Source of the DNA: Miscanthus floridulus
Lineage: Eukaryota > Streptophyta > Magnoliopsida > Poales > Poaceae
Length of the DNA stretch: 64,000 bases
Assembly (NCBI RefSeq): GCF_019320115.1
Contig: NC_089597.1
Location: 117,682,000-117,745,999, forward strand
Direction: 5' to 3'
Part shown: piece after piece, positions 21,126-32,204 of the stretch
Layout of the letters: each line of letters starts with the position of its first letter
Position numbering within the stretch: position 1 is the stretch's first letter
Program-made: the position numbers and the translations under genes
Notes under the pieces: model-generated
What the model saw: the letters and a program-made list of their open reading frames with translations, nothing else
Told to the model about the DNA's origin: nothing
Databases searched by the model: none

Positions 21126-21835
21126 ACACAACAATTTCCAAAGTGTGTCTAAGTTAATATAGGGCTTGTTTGGTTTGAACACTGGGAACAAAATGCCTAG
21201 CTAGAACATTGCCTGTGTTGTGCCAGGATCGTATTTGGTTGGTGTCCTCAGTAGGGATTTTGCTGCCTGTGTCTGGACGGAGATTAGCACCACTTACCTA
21301 GCTTTGGCACTCGTTTTTGAACGCCTGGGACATGTTTGGTTTGGAGCCTTAGGAAAGTTGCTTGGGCCAGACAACTTTGTTAAGGGTCTGAACCAAACAA
21401 GCCTGGGTGCAGAAAAGTGGCTAGCCTGACATTAGTGGAGCATTGGATGGCATTTGGTCCTTTTCCCAAAAAAAACATATATTGATGCCACATGTTCGTT
21501 CTCCGACAGAATTGTTGATTAGCCATTGCTACTTTTCTCCATATAATCCGATGAACCAAGAATATTTAGCTAATATTGTTTTAATTTCTTTGAGACATCC
21601 AAATCTCTCTTTACATAACAACAAATTAAATCAATGATTTCAAATGGGTTTACAAATTTAGAAATAGTATACATGGAACAAAATGAATCGTATTTGGTTG
21701 GTGTCCTGACCATAGATTTTGCTGCCTGTGCTTGGACAAAGATTAGCACCACTTGCTTAGCTCTTGTTGTGGTTGGTGTCCTGACCATGGATTTTGCTGC
21801 CCGAACCTGGACAAAGATTAGCACGATGGAATAAG
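21126..21835 (+). repeat. Duplicated block E, copy E1
   Basis: Matches 37718-38260: 'aaagtgtgtctaagtta', 'gcctgtgttgtgccaggatc', 'gggattttgctgcc', 'tgatgccacatgttcgttct' and 'atttcaaatgggtttacaaa'. A MITE-like inverted repeat at 21162-21404 is present at the same place in E2. Near 21684-21830 a roughly 80-bp segment is duplicated in tandem ('ttggtgtcctgaccat' twice). Confidence 0.75.
21162..21404. mobile_element. MITE-like inverted repeat in E1
   Basis: About 240 bp with ends GGCTTGTTTGGTTTGAAC and GTCTGAACCAAACAAGCC. No target duplication is certain. The same insertion is shared by E2. Confidence 0.6.
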
Positions 21836-22640
21836 GTGGCACACGCCCGCTTCTCTTTCTACGTGGTGAAGGGATTTGGGAATATTCATGGCTGGGGATT
21901 CCATCAACCATTAGCTTAACTCTGGCCTTCATCAGAGAGGAAGTAGCTGGTGATGAATAGGCCAAGTCTTGTCGGTCCAATGTCTGCCCCACCTTTGGAT
22001 ATCCTGATACCTGCCGTGCCCAACTATGAAGCAACAAGGGTAAAAATATATGAGGCAGAATTTTCTGTAGAGTTTTCGGCTGACGGATCATCGTCGTGTA
22101 CTGAAACTATATCTACAACAAGAAGGTGATGGGTAGAAGCAGAAGATGATGAGAAGCAACCAGCTAGCTTGCATTGATTCCACAGTCATCCTGAGAGCAC
22201 TACTACAACTACAAAGAAACAGGGGAGAAGTGGAAACTTCAAACTGAGTCCCAGCACTTAAAAAAGACAGGACTAATGAATGGAGGCACACAACTAGAGA
22301 AGGGAGTAGAATTGAACACGAAAGTTATATCAATAGTGCAGATTGATCGAATTGAAGGTGAGCGAGGTGTGTGGATCAAGTGTGTTGATGTTGATGATAC
22401 TAGCTCAGAGGGTAGGACAGAGCATGAAGTGTAAGATGAACAAGGGAGGACAGAGGCTATTACTATTACTATTAGTATTAGGCCATGCTTGACAGATGGA
22501 TCACATGCACTACTGCCTCTGATCTGCGCTGCGAGGAGCATGAATGAGTTTCTGCTAACACTGTTGCGTTACATAGTGGATTTTGTACCACACTAGGCCT
22601 ACCAATCATGATTATACCTGTGAACTTTGTTAGATTTACA
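21836..22640 (+). repeat. Duplicated block R, copy R4 (5'-truncated)
   Basis: Starts in mid-block ('ggctggggattccatcaac') and runs through 'ggccaagtcttgtcgg', 'cctgatacctgccgtgccca', 'gatgagaagcaaccagct', 'gagggtaggacagagcatga', a short (TATTAC) tract and 'tttctgctaacact', then into the first bases of block P. Confidence 0.75.
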
Positions 22641-23208
22641 CTGGGAAGTCGGATGCAAAATATATGGTTTGTATGAGTTGGATACAAAATATATGGTTTT
22701 GAACAAATACACACATGCACGCGCGTGTGCACACAGTAGGTTTTATCTGACTTCTCGCTCCCGCTTAATCATTTCCCATTTCACTCAGACCTGAATGATT
22801 AGCCACACAAAAGAGAAATTGAAAAACTTGCCAAAAGAGAAATTAAAAAATGCGCCAAAAAAGAACGCACGGACGTAGGGTGTGAGGGGACCCTAGTGTT
22901 GTAACAGAAAATGAAAAGTGAAAGCAACAATATCTAAAAATAGAAAAAAAAAAACAGGGTGTTGTCCTAGTGTTCACTGATTAAGAATTCAGTGATCCGC
23001 TTATTAGTGGTGACATATCGACCACCCAATCCACTCTAACACACGTGGATTGAAGTGGATATAAGCATGATATATATAGGACACCCGATCGACTTATCCA
23101 ATGGATGTCATGCATATCATCCCTCTTTGCTACTCTTTCTTCTCTTCCGATGACATTCAATTCCACACCATTTAAGAGGTTTTAGAGGATGTGATCAAGT
23201 GCTCATAT
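22641..23208. other. Spacer without recognised features
   Basis: AT-rich, with an A-rich stretch near 22950 and a short 'tatggtttgtatgagttgga' tandem near 22660-22700. No gene seen. Confidence 0.45.
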
Positions 23209-23211
23209 AAG

Positions 23212-23330
23212 CAGCCTGTTCGTTTCGGCTGAAACGATCGTAGATTATTACTGCTGGCTGGTTTGGTGTGACAGAAAAATACTGTTCTGGCTTATAATCC
23301 ACGATCGTTTACGACCAAGCGAACAGGCTG
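23212..23330. mobile_element. Foldback MITE, 'CCTGTTCG' family, copy 4
   Basis: 119 bp with inverted ends CAGCCTGTTCG / CGAACAGGCTG and AAG on both sides (23209-23211 and 23331-23333). Same family as 15614-15733. Confidence 0.86.
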
Positions 23331-23985
23331 AAGATTTGTGGAATCAAAGTTGTGAGGTTGGTTGTTATCTCACACTCGATCTTCTAACCATCACCGAAAA
23401 ATTGCTTGTACATGTAGTTTCATATCACAATTATCATCAATCAACCACAAAAAAAAAATTGGATTGACGTATCTTTAGGCCATGGCAACGAACGATAGGT
23501 AGTTAGGCATGGCATGTACAGATATGCAACATACACGATGCCACGGACAGCCACGGGCATATCGGACACTTGGACAGAACAGGGTGGCCCACTAGCGACG
23601 CTGGTGGGGGTGGATTGCGGCGGCCCGGCCCACGTATCCACTAGAAGCACGTGCGCTAGCTGATGCAGCAACCCACACAGCCGCTAGCTTTTTGTGAGTT
23701 AATGCGGCAACCCGCATGGCACACGGCTTATGCATGCTGTTAAACCGCTTGGCACTAATTTAACAGCAGCTTGGCGCACAACCCAAATGTCCAAATCCTG
23801 CATGCTATAAGTTTATTGTAATTTACAGAAATAAATATTGAGAACATCGGTGAAATAAAAGTTCACAGAAGAATTCTAAAAGGTAAAAAAAAGTGTTACC
23901 ATTTGAAAATATCTTGACTTAAACAAACATCATATACATTTTCTTAATAGCTCCATGATGAACTGATACGTGCCAGGGTTCTCAA
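23331..23985. other. Spacer without recognised features
   Basis: No gene or repeat recognised. Confidence 0.4.
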
Positions 23986-23989
23986 CTGA

Positions 23990-24665
23990 ATTTATATTAC
24001 AGATGCGGTGACTTATAGAAGTCCAAAAATATATAACTTAAGAAGTCAACAAAAACTTTTGAAACCACACAAGCAAAAACTATTGTTGGGTTCTATCTTT
24101 CACAATTTGATACCTTATATCAATATGTTTGGCAGCTACACTTACCTTGTTGTTACTCGCATAGAAAAACTGCATCTCGATGATTGCAGTATAGTGATAT
24201 GGATAAGCCATTCACCACTTTAAACCGGGGAATAATATTCTTATGCCATACGGCTTTCCCTACAACTCTAGCATGCTATCACCAATGTTTATCATGAGGC
24301 TTTAAAAGTAAATAGCTGTACTTGCGAGTGTGATGATATAAAACTTAATGTCGACATCTTAGTATCAAGGGTCTAGTATCAACACATCCTGTAAAATCAG
24401 CGTCTGATTCATTAATAACTCCAAGTCTTTCAGACTTCTTATGTGCAGTGGCGGATGCACGATGCGGGATAGGGGGGGGGCTAAAACAATGGAGATGTTG
24501 ATTTGCATGAAGATTTAATGGTGAAATCAAGCTTTTGCTACAGTGATTAGTGGTGAAATCAAGCCATTAGGGGGGGCTGGAGCCCCCCAGCCCCCCCTTT
24601 GGATCCGCCCCTGCTTATGTGTATGCATATGTGATGCTTAGTTTTTTATACATCATAAGCAATCA
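23990..24665 (-). pseudogene. Relic of a copia RNase H domain
   Basis: Read on the minus strand, with frameshifts and stops, the translation still shows the RNase H signature SDADF-GCVDT near 24380-24420, an aligned YCNH..AVF segment near 24165-24185 and AAKHIDIRYQIVK near 24095-24135, in the right order and spacing. This is the C-terminal part of a Ty1/copia polyprotein of a type different from copia A and B. It is interrupted by the hAT MITE at 24446-24613. No LTR is visible next to it. Confidence 0.75.
24446..24613. mobile_element. hAT MITE, CAGTGGCGGA family, copy 3
   Basis: 168 bp with ends CAGTGGCGGATGCA and TTGGATCCGCCCCTG. A perfect 8-bp target duplication, CTTATGTG, lies at 24438-24445 and 24614-24621. 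It is in the opposite internal orientation to copy 1 and inserted in the copia RNase H relic. Confidence 0.95.
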
Positions 24666-24671
24666 TGCCTC

Positions 24672-25838
24672 TTCGTCTAACAGAATTTCTGATCTTTACC
24701 AGACATAAAAACACGCTGCAATGAAAGCAAACCAACATCTCCATTCTCTGCTTTGTCTCCACGAAAACCTTCTACAAATCCTATTTGCAGTGGCTTTGTA
24801 GAAAAACCCAGTCCAACGTGGAGAAAAACAAAGGCGTTTTATGTTTTGACCGTTGGGTTAAACAGGTTTCGACAACGCTTTTGTCTTCCTCTACACGCTG
24901 CTAGCTGTTGGTGAACAGGATGCTCCGATCGGGTGTGCGGGCAGCGGGTGTCGCTAAGGTCATCTTAGAAGAAGCATGGCGAGGAAGAGATGGACGTGGC
25001 CGTGGCTGCCGGGTCGCTTGCGAGGCAGAGCATGGCGTGACGTCGACACGACGACAGAGATAGTAGACTCGCCGTGGTGGTGCGGAGAAAGGTGGTCGTG
25101 GCTGCCGGAGATGTGCCGTAGAAGGCGTAGCAAGCGCCCCCCGACGAATACCTCACTTGGGCATGGTCGGCAGGGTCGCTGCCCAATCTTCTTCCTGGCT
25201 GGGGATTCCATCAACATGTGGTTGAATTCTGGCCTTCATCATAGAGGAACTAGCTGCTGATGGAGAGGCCAAGTCTGCTTGGTGCACTGTTTGCCGCACC
25301 TTTGGACATCCTGATACCTGCCATGCCCAACTATCATGCTAGAATTTTTGTCTAGATTTTTTTGGTTGATGGATCATCGCGTTCTGAAACTACATCTACA
25401 TTCTACATGCAGCAGGTTGCTGGTGATGGGTAGAAGCAGCAGATGAGTAGCAACCAGCTTCCATTGATTCTATAATCCTCCCGCGGCTGTGTGCTCTACT
25501 ACGACTACAAGAAAATGGTAGAGAAATTGAAACTTCAAACTAAGTCCCAGCACTTAAAAATGAATGGGCGAACACATCACAACTAGCGAAGGGAGTAGAA
25601 CACCAAAGTTATATATTGATACAGTAGTAGGGCAGTAACGAGGGTAGGGATTTTGCAGAGGTGTATATAATGCAGGTGGAATTAAAGTCGAGGTGTGTGG
25701 AGTCCGTTGATGATACTCAGAGGGTAGGACAGAGCATAAAGCACAAGATGAAGGAGAGAGGACGGACGCTATTGCTATTAGGCCATGCCCATGCCTCTGA
25801 TCTGCAAGGAGGAGCATGAATTTTTGGAACATATAAGC
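24672..25838 (+). repeat. Duplicated block R, copy R5
   Basis: One of the two most complete copies, from 'aatttctgatctttaccag' through 'ttgggttaaacaggtttc', the GC-rich 'gtggctgccgg' repeats, 'cacttgggcatggtcggca', 'cctgatacctgccatgccca' and 'gagggtaggacagagcataa'. A 94-codon plus-strand frame (24976-25260) shares its C-terminal reading with frames in R1 and R6, but the middle part is in a different frame in R1, so protein conservation is not shown. Confidence 0.8.
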
Positions 25839-26245
25839 GAGGAGCATGAATTTGTTTCTACTAATAGTACTGTCTCTGTCTTTTATATATAATGGACTTT
25901 GTACCACACCAGGCCTACCAATCAAGATTACACTGTGGAACCAAAAATTCCATAATGCTCTAATTAATGGGGAGCTGTTAGCTGCTTGGAGCTTCACATA
26001 CCAACAGAGGCGGAGCTCTTTTTTTTTTTTGCTATTTCTTTTGTGACCAATGAATGGACAGACAACAGAGCACTAGGACTAACGAACAAAATTAAACTTA
26101 TGTTTGCATTACGTGGACTGATGGTTAGAATCAGTACTGAAGCTGCCCCTTACACAGTTACACATGACATACATACCAACTTCTGGTTTCTGTGCTAGAA
26201 GTAGAAGATCATCTCTGCTAGAATTAGTCCACAAGAACTTTCATT
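25839..26245 (+). repeat. Duplicated block P, truncated copy P5
   Basis: From 'ggactttgtaccacaccagg' to 'gctagaattagtccacaaga', after which block R6 starts in mid-block at about 26250. P is therefore joined head-on to R with loss of the rest of P and the start of R. Confidence 0.75.
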
Positions 26246-27138
26246 TCCTAAGGTCGTCGTAGAAGAAGCATGGCGAGGCAGAGTTGGGCGCGTGGCCGTG
26301 GCTGCCGGGTCACTTGCAAGGCAGAGCACGACGGCTGTGGCTGACGTTGAAGCGATGACTGAGATAGTAGACTCGCCGACGTCGTCGGCAACATGGCGAC
26401 GCGGAGAAAGGCGGCTGTGGCTGCCGGAGACATGCTGTAGCAGGCGTAGCAAGTGTGCCATGACGGATACCTCACCTGGGCATGGTCAGCGGGGTCGCTG
26501 TCCAATGTTCTTGCTGGCTGGGGATCCCATCAACCAGTTACTCAAATCTGGCCTTGATCAGAAGAGACGAACTATCTGCTGATGGACAGGCGTTTGTGCA
26601 ATATCTAGCGCACCTTTGCATATCCTGATACCTGCCATGCCCAACTATCAAGCTAGAACTTTCTCTAGATTTTGGTGGTTGATGGATCATCACGTTCTGA
26701 AACTACATCTACATTCTAGAAGCAGCAGGTTGCTAGTGATGGGTAAGCAGAAGATGATGAGAAGCAGCCAGCTTGCATTTGTTTCCACGCTCCTACTGCG
26801 AGCTCTACAACTACAAGGAAACGGGAGAGAAGTGCAAACTTCAAACTGAGTCCCAACAATGACGGGGCTGAATGACTGAATGGGGGGGGAACACAACACA
26901 ACTAGAGAAAAGGAGTAGCAGGGCATGCAGTAACGAGGGCACATATTTTGCAGAGGTGTAGGTAATGCAGATTGAATTGGCGTGTGGAGTCCGTTGATGA
27001 TACTTAGAGGGTAGGACAGAGCATGAAGTGCGCAACATGAATGAAGTTATTAGGCCATGCCATAGCCTGACAGACGGATGGCATCGTATCCACTACTGCT
27101 TCTGCGACCACGAGGAGCATGAACGAATTCTGCTAACA
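26246..27138 (+). repeat. Duplicated block R, copy R6
   Basis: Begins at the 'aaggtcgtcgtagaagaagc' segment, 5'-truncated relative to R5, and runs through all later landmarks to 'gctaacactactgtctc'. GC-rich at 26270-26460 with repeated 'gtggctgccgg'. Confidence 0.78.
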
Positions 27139-28045
27139 CTACTGTCTCATATAATGGGATGGGACTTTATACCACACTAGGTCTACCAATCATGATTGTG
27201 AAGGAATGGAACCGAAAACTCCGTAATGCTCTAATCAATGGAGCAGTTTGCTGCGTGGCCATTAGCTGCATGGAGCTTCACGTACCAACAGAGGCGGTGC
27301 TCATACTTTTTGTAGTTCCTTTTGTGACCAATGCAATGAACCTCACTAGAACTAACAAACCAAATTAAAGCTATGTTCACATTACGTGGACCGATCCTTA
27401 GAACCAGCACTAAAGCTGCCCTTACACATGACTACAGTCATGCATATGTATATCAACCTCTCACCTCTAGTGCTATCCCTGCCAGAATTGGTCACAAGAA
27501 CAGTTTCAGACTGAGTGTCTGCACCCAAGGACGGACCTAGCCTGATCTGGTTTGAAGGGCCAGCTGATTCCTAAAAATATTTTTAATCCTATAAAATAAC
27601 CGTTCATCACAAGTAATGACCTAACTGGTAGAACAGAGATGACTGTAATTGATGGTTGGTTCCGCTCCAGTCTCCACAGCTCCAGGCACATATTCAACCC
27701 AGGCGACTTCCAATTTCCTGCCACCTCCCATTCTAAACCACTATCAGAAAAAAGTATACTGATGATTAAAGAACAACAAAGAAATCTCTCTTCAACATCA
27801 TCTGGCCTCCAATGCAGCATTGGACCATTGGATAGTTCGGCTTACAGTTATAGCTGATTACCTAGAACACTTCTAGCAAAGAGATGGGATGGAGTGAAGC
27901 TCGACAGTCATATAAATATATAATAAGGGGTAGCCTGATGAAGAGGCTGAAAGGCTCATAAATAGTGAGCAAAAGGTAGTCAATTCGTTGCTCATATAAA
28001 CTTTCAAACCATGGCAGTATAGATGAGCAATGCCTTTTATTTTCT
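27139..28045 (+). repeat. Duplicated block P, copy P6 (most complete)
   Basis: Runs from 'gggactttataccacactag' to 'gcagtatagatgagcaatgc'. It contains 'catataaatatataataagg' and 'ctcataaatagtgag', two TATA-like tracts also seen in P2 at the same relative place. No open frame is shared among copies. Confidence 0.78.
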
Positions 28046-28084
28046 TTTTTGTTTTTTATAGAGAATAAAGAACATGAAAAACAG

Positions 28085-28700
28085 AGCATGGAGAGCAAGA
28101 TGATGAACGAGGGGGGATGATGGTGTGCTGAGGATTGATTTGTTCTGGTCCGCATCTTCTGCCTCGGGCATTCTTGGAGTAGTAGTCGCATCCTGTAGCA
28201 CGGCATGCTGTTTGATCATGTCGACTTGCTGTCGAAGATCTTCGACTGCTTCATAGAGTTCCTCAACTCGTTCTTCCACATGTTGCCACACCTCCACTGT
28301 CCGTTGCAGTGCCTCCAACGCTTGCTTCTGCTTCCAGCGATCAGCCACTGCCATGGCACCATCCGTCTCCTCCTTGACGTGCTCCTCCTCCGCTAAGATG
28401 CGGTCATTCTCCGTCTTCGGCCGGTCTTCCTTGTATGCCTCATTAACTCCGTGAAGTTTGAGGTATGGATTTTCCTCAGTCCGTTTGGGTGGAGCTAGAT
28501 CGATCTCTTTGGGAAATTTGATTGAACAGGTAGAGGGTGGTGGGTGAAAAGGCTCCAAATACCAATTGTTAGGAACCAAGAATGAGAATGAGAAGTAGGA
28601 TAGCAACAAACCGGGATAGGGATAGCTAACACGGAAATTATAGGTGAGGAAGAGGGGATTGCCGAGGAAGGATTCCACAAGAACATTGTGTTCTCAGTTT
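28085..28700 (-). mobile_element. LTR-retrotransposon fragment (LTR end, primer site, start of gag-like frame)
   Basis: On the minus strand an LTR-like end (reading to CCTAACA at 28567) is followed by TTGGTATTTGGAGCC (28565-28551), which resembles a tRNA-Met primer site. Then comes a frame with a long charged helix (KQKQALEALQRTVEVWQHVE, then EELYEAVEDLRQQVDMI). The frame has no capsid signature that I recognise. It starts before the LTR boundary, so the true start would lie inside 28550-28400. Both sides appear truncated. Confidence 0.5.
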
Positions 28701-29029
28701 GTTTCTATTTTTTTAGTCATGACATGATGTGTCTCTTCCTCTATTCAACCCCATGCTTACACTGACAAATAGGGCCTACACACACAATGTTGGTCCATAG
28801 CACAACACGCGATAAACACACACCATGCAAACTCATCTATTTTTCAGGGGTGAAGAGTTCCCGTCCTCCACCTGTCATGTTCATGCTGCTGCCGACATTG
28901 CTTCCGCTGCAGCTTTGGCCTTGAGAGTCTCCATCTTCTTGGCATGCCAACGTCCTCACTTCCTCTTCTGACCGGCACCAACACAGATGGTGAAACTACC
29001 TTATATATTATCTTGTACCATAGCTGTAA
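28701..29029. other. Spacer without recognised features
   Basis: Nothing recognised. Confidence 0.4.
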
Positions 29030-29530
29030 GTCACTGGAATGGAAGCAAAACAACAACTTTTTTTATTTGGTTTCACTGGCATCATGCCTGCTGCACCTTT
29101 GTGTGTCGTCCCAATACCCGCCATGCCCAATATCGATCTTGGCAATAGTATATAAGATATTTCCCCCTCCAAATTTGGTGGTTGATGGATCATTGTGAAG
29201 CAAGAAGCAGTTTGCTGGCGAATGGTGATGGGCATAAGTTGGCAGTTGGCAGATGAGAGCTTCCCAACTTCTATTCCACACTTCTTTTATATCTCCAACA
29301 TCCTCCAAGAATTGGGGAAGAAGAGAAGAGAACCGGAGTTGATGGAGGGGAGAGTAAGGAGGAACACTTCATGCATGCACGCACCAACTATTCAACGCTG
29401 CGTATATAATGCTGTTAGAGTGAAGGTTGGTGGGAAGAGCCAATTTTCATAACATTTAGAACAAAACATATTGACAGAGGGCCGGACACAGCTGTGAATG
29501 TAAGATGAGCATGGTTTGCATTAGCACTTA
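29030..29530 (+). repeat. Diverged block R' (copy 2)
   Basis: Homologous to 6960-7560 along about 480 bp, including 'gaaccggagttgatggaggg', 'gaggaacacttcatgcatgc' and the TATATAATGCTGTTAGAG segment. No coding potential is shared. Confidence 0.65.
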
Positions 29531-29639
29531 TCAGCATGACGTGGAGTATTATTATCAGCATGAAGTGTCATAGAGACATATCTCAAAGCATATAAACTTG
29601 GGACACTTCAATTACTCATAATGTATAGCCACTACTGGA

Positions 29640-30035
29640 GACGGGCTCTTTGCCGAGTGCCTGTTGCACTCGGCAAAGGCAGCTTTGCACTCGGCAAAGC
29701 TTTTGCCGAGTGCAACACTCGGCAAAGAGCCTCCGTCGAATCCCCTTCCGGTAAAGGCTGCTTTGCCGAGTGCCAAATTTCGGGCACTCGGCAAAGGCTT
29801 TGCCGAGTGCCGTGCGGGCACTTAGCAAAGATTTGACGCCGTCGGTCGACGGCCGACGCCGTCTATTTTTTTTAAACTCTTTGCCGAGTGCCACAGCTCC
29901 AGCACTCGGCAAAGAAATCTGTTTTTTTAAACCTCTTTGCCGAGTGCCACAGCATCGGCACTCGGCAAATGGTGTTTTTTATTTTTTTTTTAATTTTCTT
30001 TGCCGAGTGCAATGACCATTGCACTCGGCAAAGCC
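29640..30035. repeat. CACTA-1 subterminal repeat array, TTTGCCGAGTGC
   Basis: About 14 copies of TTTGCCGAGTGC or its reverse complement, arranged mostly as facing pairs a few bases apart. In En/Spm, arrays like this bind the element-encoded DNA-binding protein. A 'cgacggccgacgccgtc' palindrome sits in the middle. Confidence 0.85.
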
Positions 30036-30213
30036 ACCTCTAAATTTCTTTTTTTTGTTTTTTGCTTTTCCATTTAAACAACAATGCATATATATATAAT
30101 AGAAACCACAATTCAACAGCAATAAATTACAAACCACATTTATATATTACAAATGACCAAATTTGTCTGAAATCCACAATTTATTACAAACCACAAGTTC
30201 ATAGTCCACAAGT

Positions 30214-31274
30214 TCACACGTTCGATACATAGAAACTACTCCGCAAGCGGCTCACGGCGCCTGCGCCCCAGCGTGCGATCCCGGCGACGGTCCGGGTGCG
30301 GATGGCCCGACTTGCGATGCCGGCGACCCTCCGACCTAGTTCGACGCCGCCCCCGATGTCCGCTGCACAAAAAAGAAGATATTGCACGTGAGTGACAAGA
30401 TAAAAATGTAAGGAGTTTAAAAAAAAGTTGAAAATTTCGGTAGCACCTCCCCTGCACGGGGACGTTTCCAAAATCTGCAAGAAAAACGTCGGCACGAAGG
30501 CCGACAACCACATTTCCGGCACGAAGGCCGACACATCAACTAACCCGGCACGAAGGCCCACACATCAACAAATCCGGCATGAAGGCCATCTCTAGGTTTG
30601 ACACTAAGCATGAGCACAGAAAGTAAAACATACTCACCGGAGTAGACTGTGGTGATGGCTGTGGTGCAAGCAGGTGTAGTGGGATCTGCCAACCTTGTTG
30701 CTTCCCAAGTTGTTGCACGAACCTGAGCAAACCTTCTTGCTGGGCCTCAACAGCTTGTAGCCTCTGACGCTCGGCCTCCCGCTCGGCCCGCTCAGTCGCC
30801 CGCTCAGCTTCCTGGGCCTCCTGCTGGGCCCGAAGTTGCTGCAGCTCGGCCTGCAACATTTGACCCCAATGTTTCAATATTGCAGAGCTAAAGAACGTAA
30901 GTCAAAGAACGACGAATGAAACTGGAATATTTACCTGGAGTGCCGCCACCGTTGTCGGCCGTTGGCTTATGGGCACGCTAGAGCTCGTGCTCGCTGCTCG
31001 GAGGCGGTTCAGAGGAGGAGTAGAGCCCGTGTTGAGGACGTCGTCGCCAAGCCAGAACCGCCCATGCTTCTTGCCTTCCCCCACCCGCATCACGATCTCA
31101 GGATCAAGGCGCTCCTCGGTCCTCGGATCGTAGGCCGGCCCGTGGACTGACCTTGCCGCCTCCGTGTAAGAAGTGAGGCGGGTGTAGACGCTGGAGTTGG
31201 TGTACGCCTCTGGGCCCGCATCCGGGTTGTACTCGATGTTGGACCTTGCCGGGCCCATGTGGGCTAGCTGGTAC
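30214..31274 (-). pseudogene. CACTA Transposase_24-like gene, 3' exons
   Basis: The first exon, after an acceptor near 31275, runs to 30935 and encodes MGPARSNIEYNP, then SSVYTRL and GEGKKHGRFWLGDDVL, a signature of the Ptta/En/Spm (Transposase_24) family. A canonical intron (GTAAAT at 30934, AG at 30851) leads to exon 30850-30638, an alpha-helical Gln/Ala/Arg/Glu-rich coiled coil (EAQEAERATERAEREAE). A GTGAGT donor at 30637 and acceptor at 30475 lead to a short further exon; a last one may run from about 30361 to 30240 or 30214. The 5' exons are missing. This is probably the DNA-binding partner protein rather than the catalytic transposase. Confidence 0.75.
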
Positions 31275-31300
31275 GAATAATAGACAAGAATATAGATCGA

Positions 31301-32204
31301 GAATCAGTATATGACTTCCCTACAACTCTAGGACATTTTTTTGTTTCCATAATAATGTAGTTATGTTAGCTTGCTCTACTGTAAAGTGAAATGTATATAC
31401 CATGTACATGCATGCACAGCAATACACTGAGAGGGCACGTGCAACCGACGGCTATCTATGTAGCGTCAATTTTACATACACCCCCTGAACTGTAATGTAA
31501 TAAATAAAGTGACAGAAGCAACTCGTCGTCTCATGAGACGACGGCCGCCGCTCGTGTTTCCAGAACCCATTCTCCCGTTGTACGTCTTGTTCTGAGACGA
31601 CGACGGATTGTTCAGATCGTGCAGTCCACCGGCCGAGAATGGTGACGGCGCCAAATATTCAGCTGCTCGCGCCAATTCCTTCCCTCCCCACCACAACAAT
31701 CTCTCATCCTCCGCCACAATTTCTTCCCTCAACCACGAGTCCAGATCGATGCGTCCCTTGTGGGTGGGTGGATGATGCAGTGGTGGCACAAAGAGCGATA
31801 GGCTACGATGTTGGAACGAAGTATCCTTTTTGTGTTCTGCTTAATGCAGGTGAGGTTGGAGCCCTTGTACGGATGCTCCAAGGTGTGTCTTATGATGAAG
31901 CTAGTGAACAGATGCAGGGGCTCCAGATGCAATGTATCATGGCAAAAGGACTTCATGTGATTGCAACTAATAACCAACGTGCCCATGACACATTTGCCTG
32001 GTCAAAGCGTGTGTGTGTTTTGGTATTTCGTTATAAACACTCTATCGTAATGAAGCGCATTTGTCCCGCCTTTTAGAGAGAAAAAAAGGATCACTTGCAC
32101 TTATTTTCGTGGATGCGTTGCTTGACCAAGAGGTTGCTTGCTACCTCTACGGGTACTGGTTGTTCGAGAAAAGCGAATCTGCTGCCGGGTTGCTGGCAAT
32201 GCTG
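31301..32204. other. Segment with an unrecognised open frame
   Basis: It contains a 145-codon frame on the plus strand (31639-32076). The N-terminal half is Pro/Ser/Thr-rich; the C-terminal half reads like ordinary globular protein (ALVRMLQGVSYDEASEQMQG, then GLHVIATNNQRAHDTFAW). I do not recognise it. Nearby, 'aatgcag' before 31851 followed by GTGAGG could be a splice acceptor, so the C-terminal half may be an exon captured from a gene. It sits between CACTA-1 and block R7. Confidence 0.35.

Larger units (their letters stand above)
29630..31300 (-). mobile_element. CACTA (En/Spm) element 1, one end plus partial coding region
   Basis: The terminus CACTACTGGAGACGGG starts at 29630 (plus-strand reading). 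It is followed to about 30035 by many copies of TTTGCCGAGTGC in both orientations, the subterminal array typical of CACTA elements. The coding region is read inward on the minus strand. I found no opposite CTCCAGTAGTG end before 38.7 kb, so the element is truncated. Confidence 0.88.

Noticed and set aside
24976..26582. Conserved small protein in block R (similar frames in R1, R5 and R6)
   Set aside because: The C-terminal reading is shared, but the upstream part falls in different frames between copies and is absent or broken in R2, R3 and R7. The similarity is explained by DNA homology alone.
29640..30035. TTTGCCGAGTGC repeats as regulatory operators or CRISPR-like repeats
   Set aside because: They follow a CACTA terminus and have the mixed-orientation spacing of En/Spm subterminal arrays.
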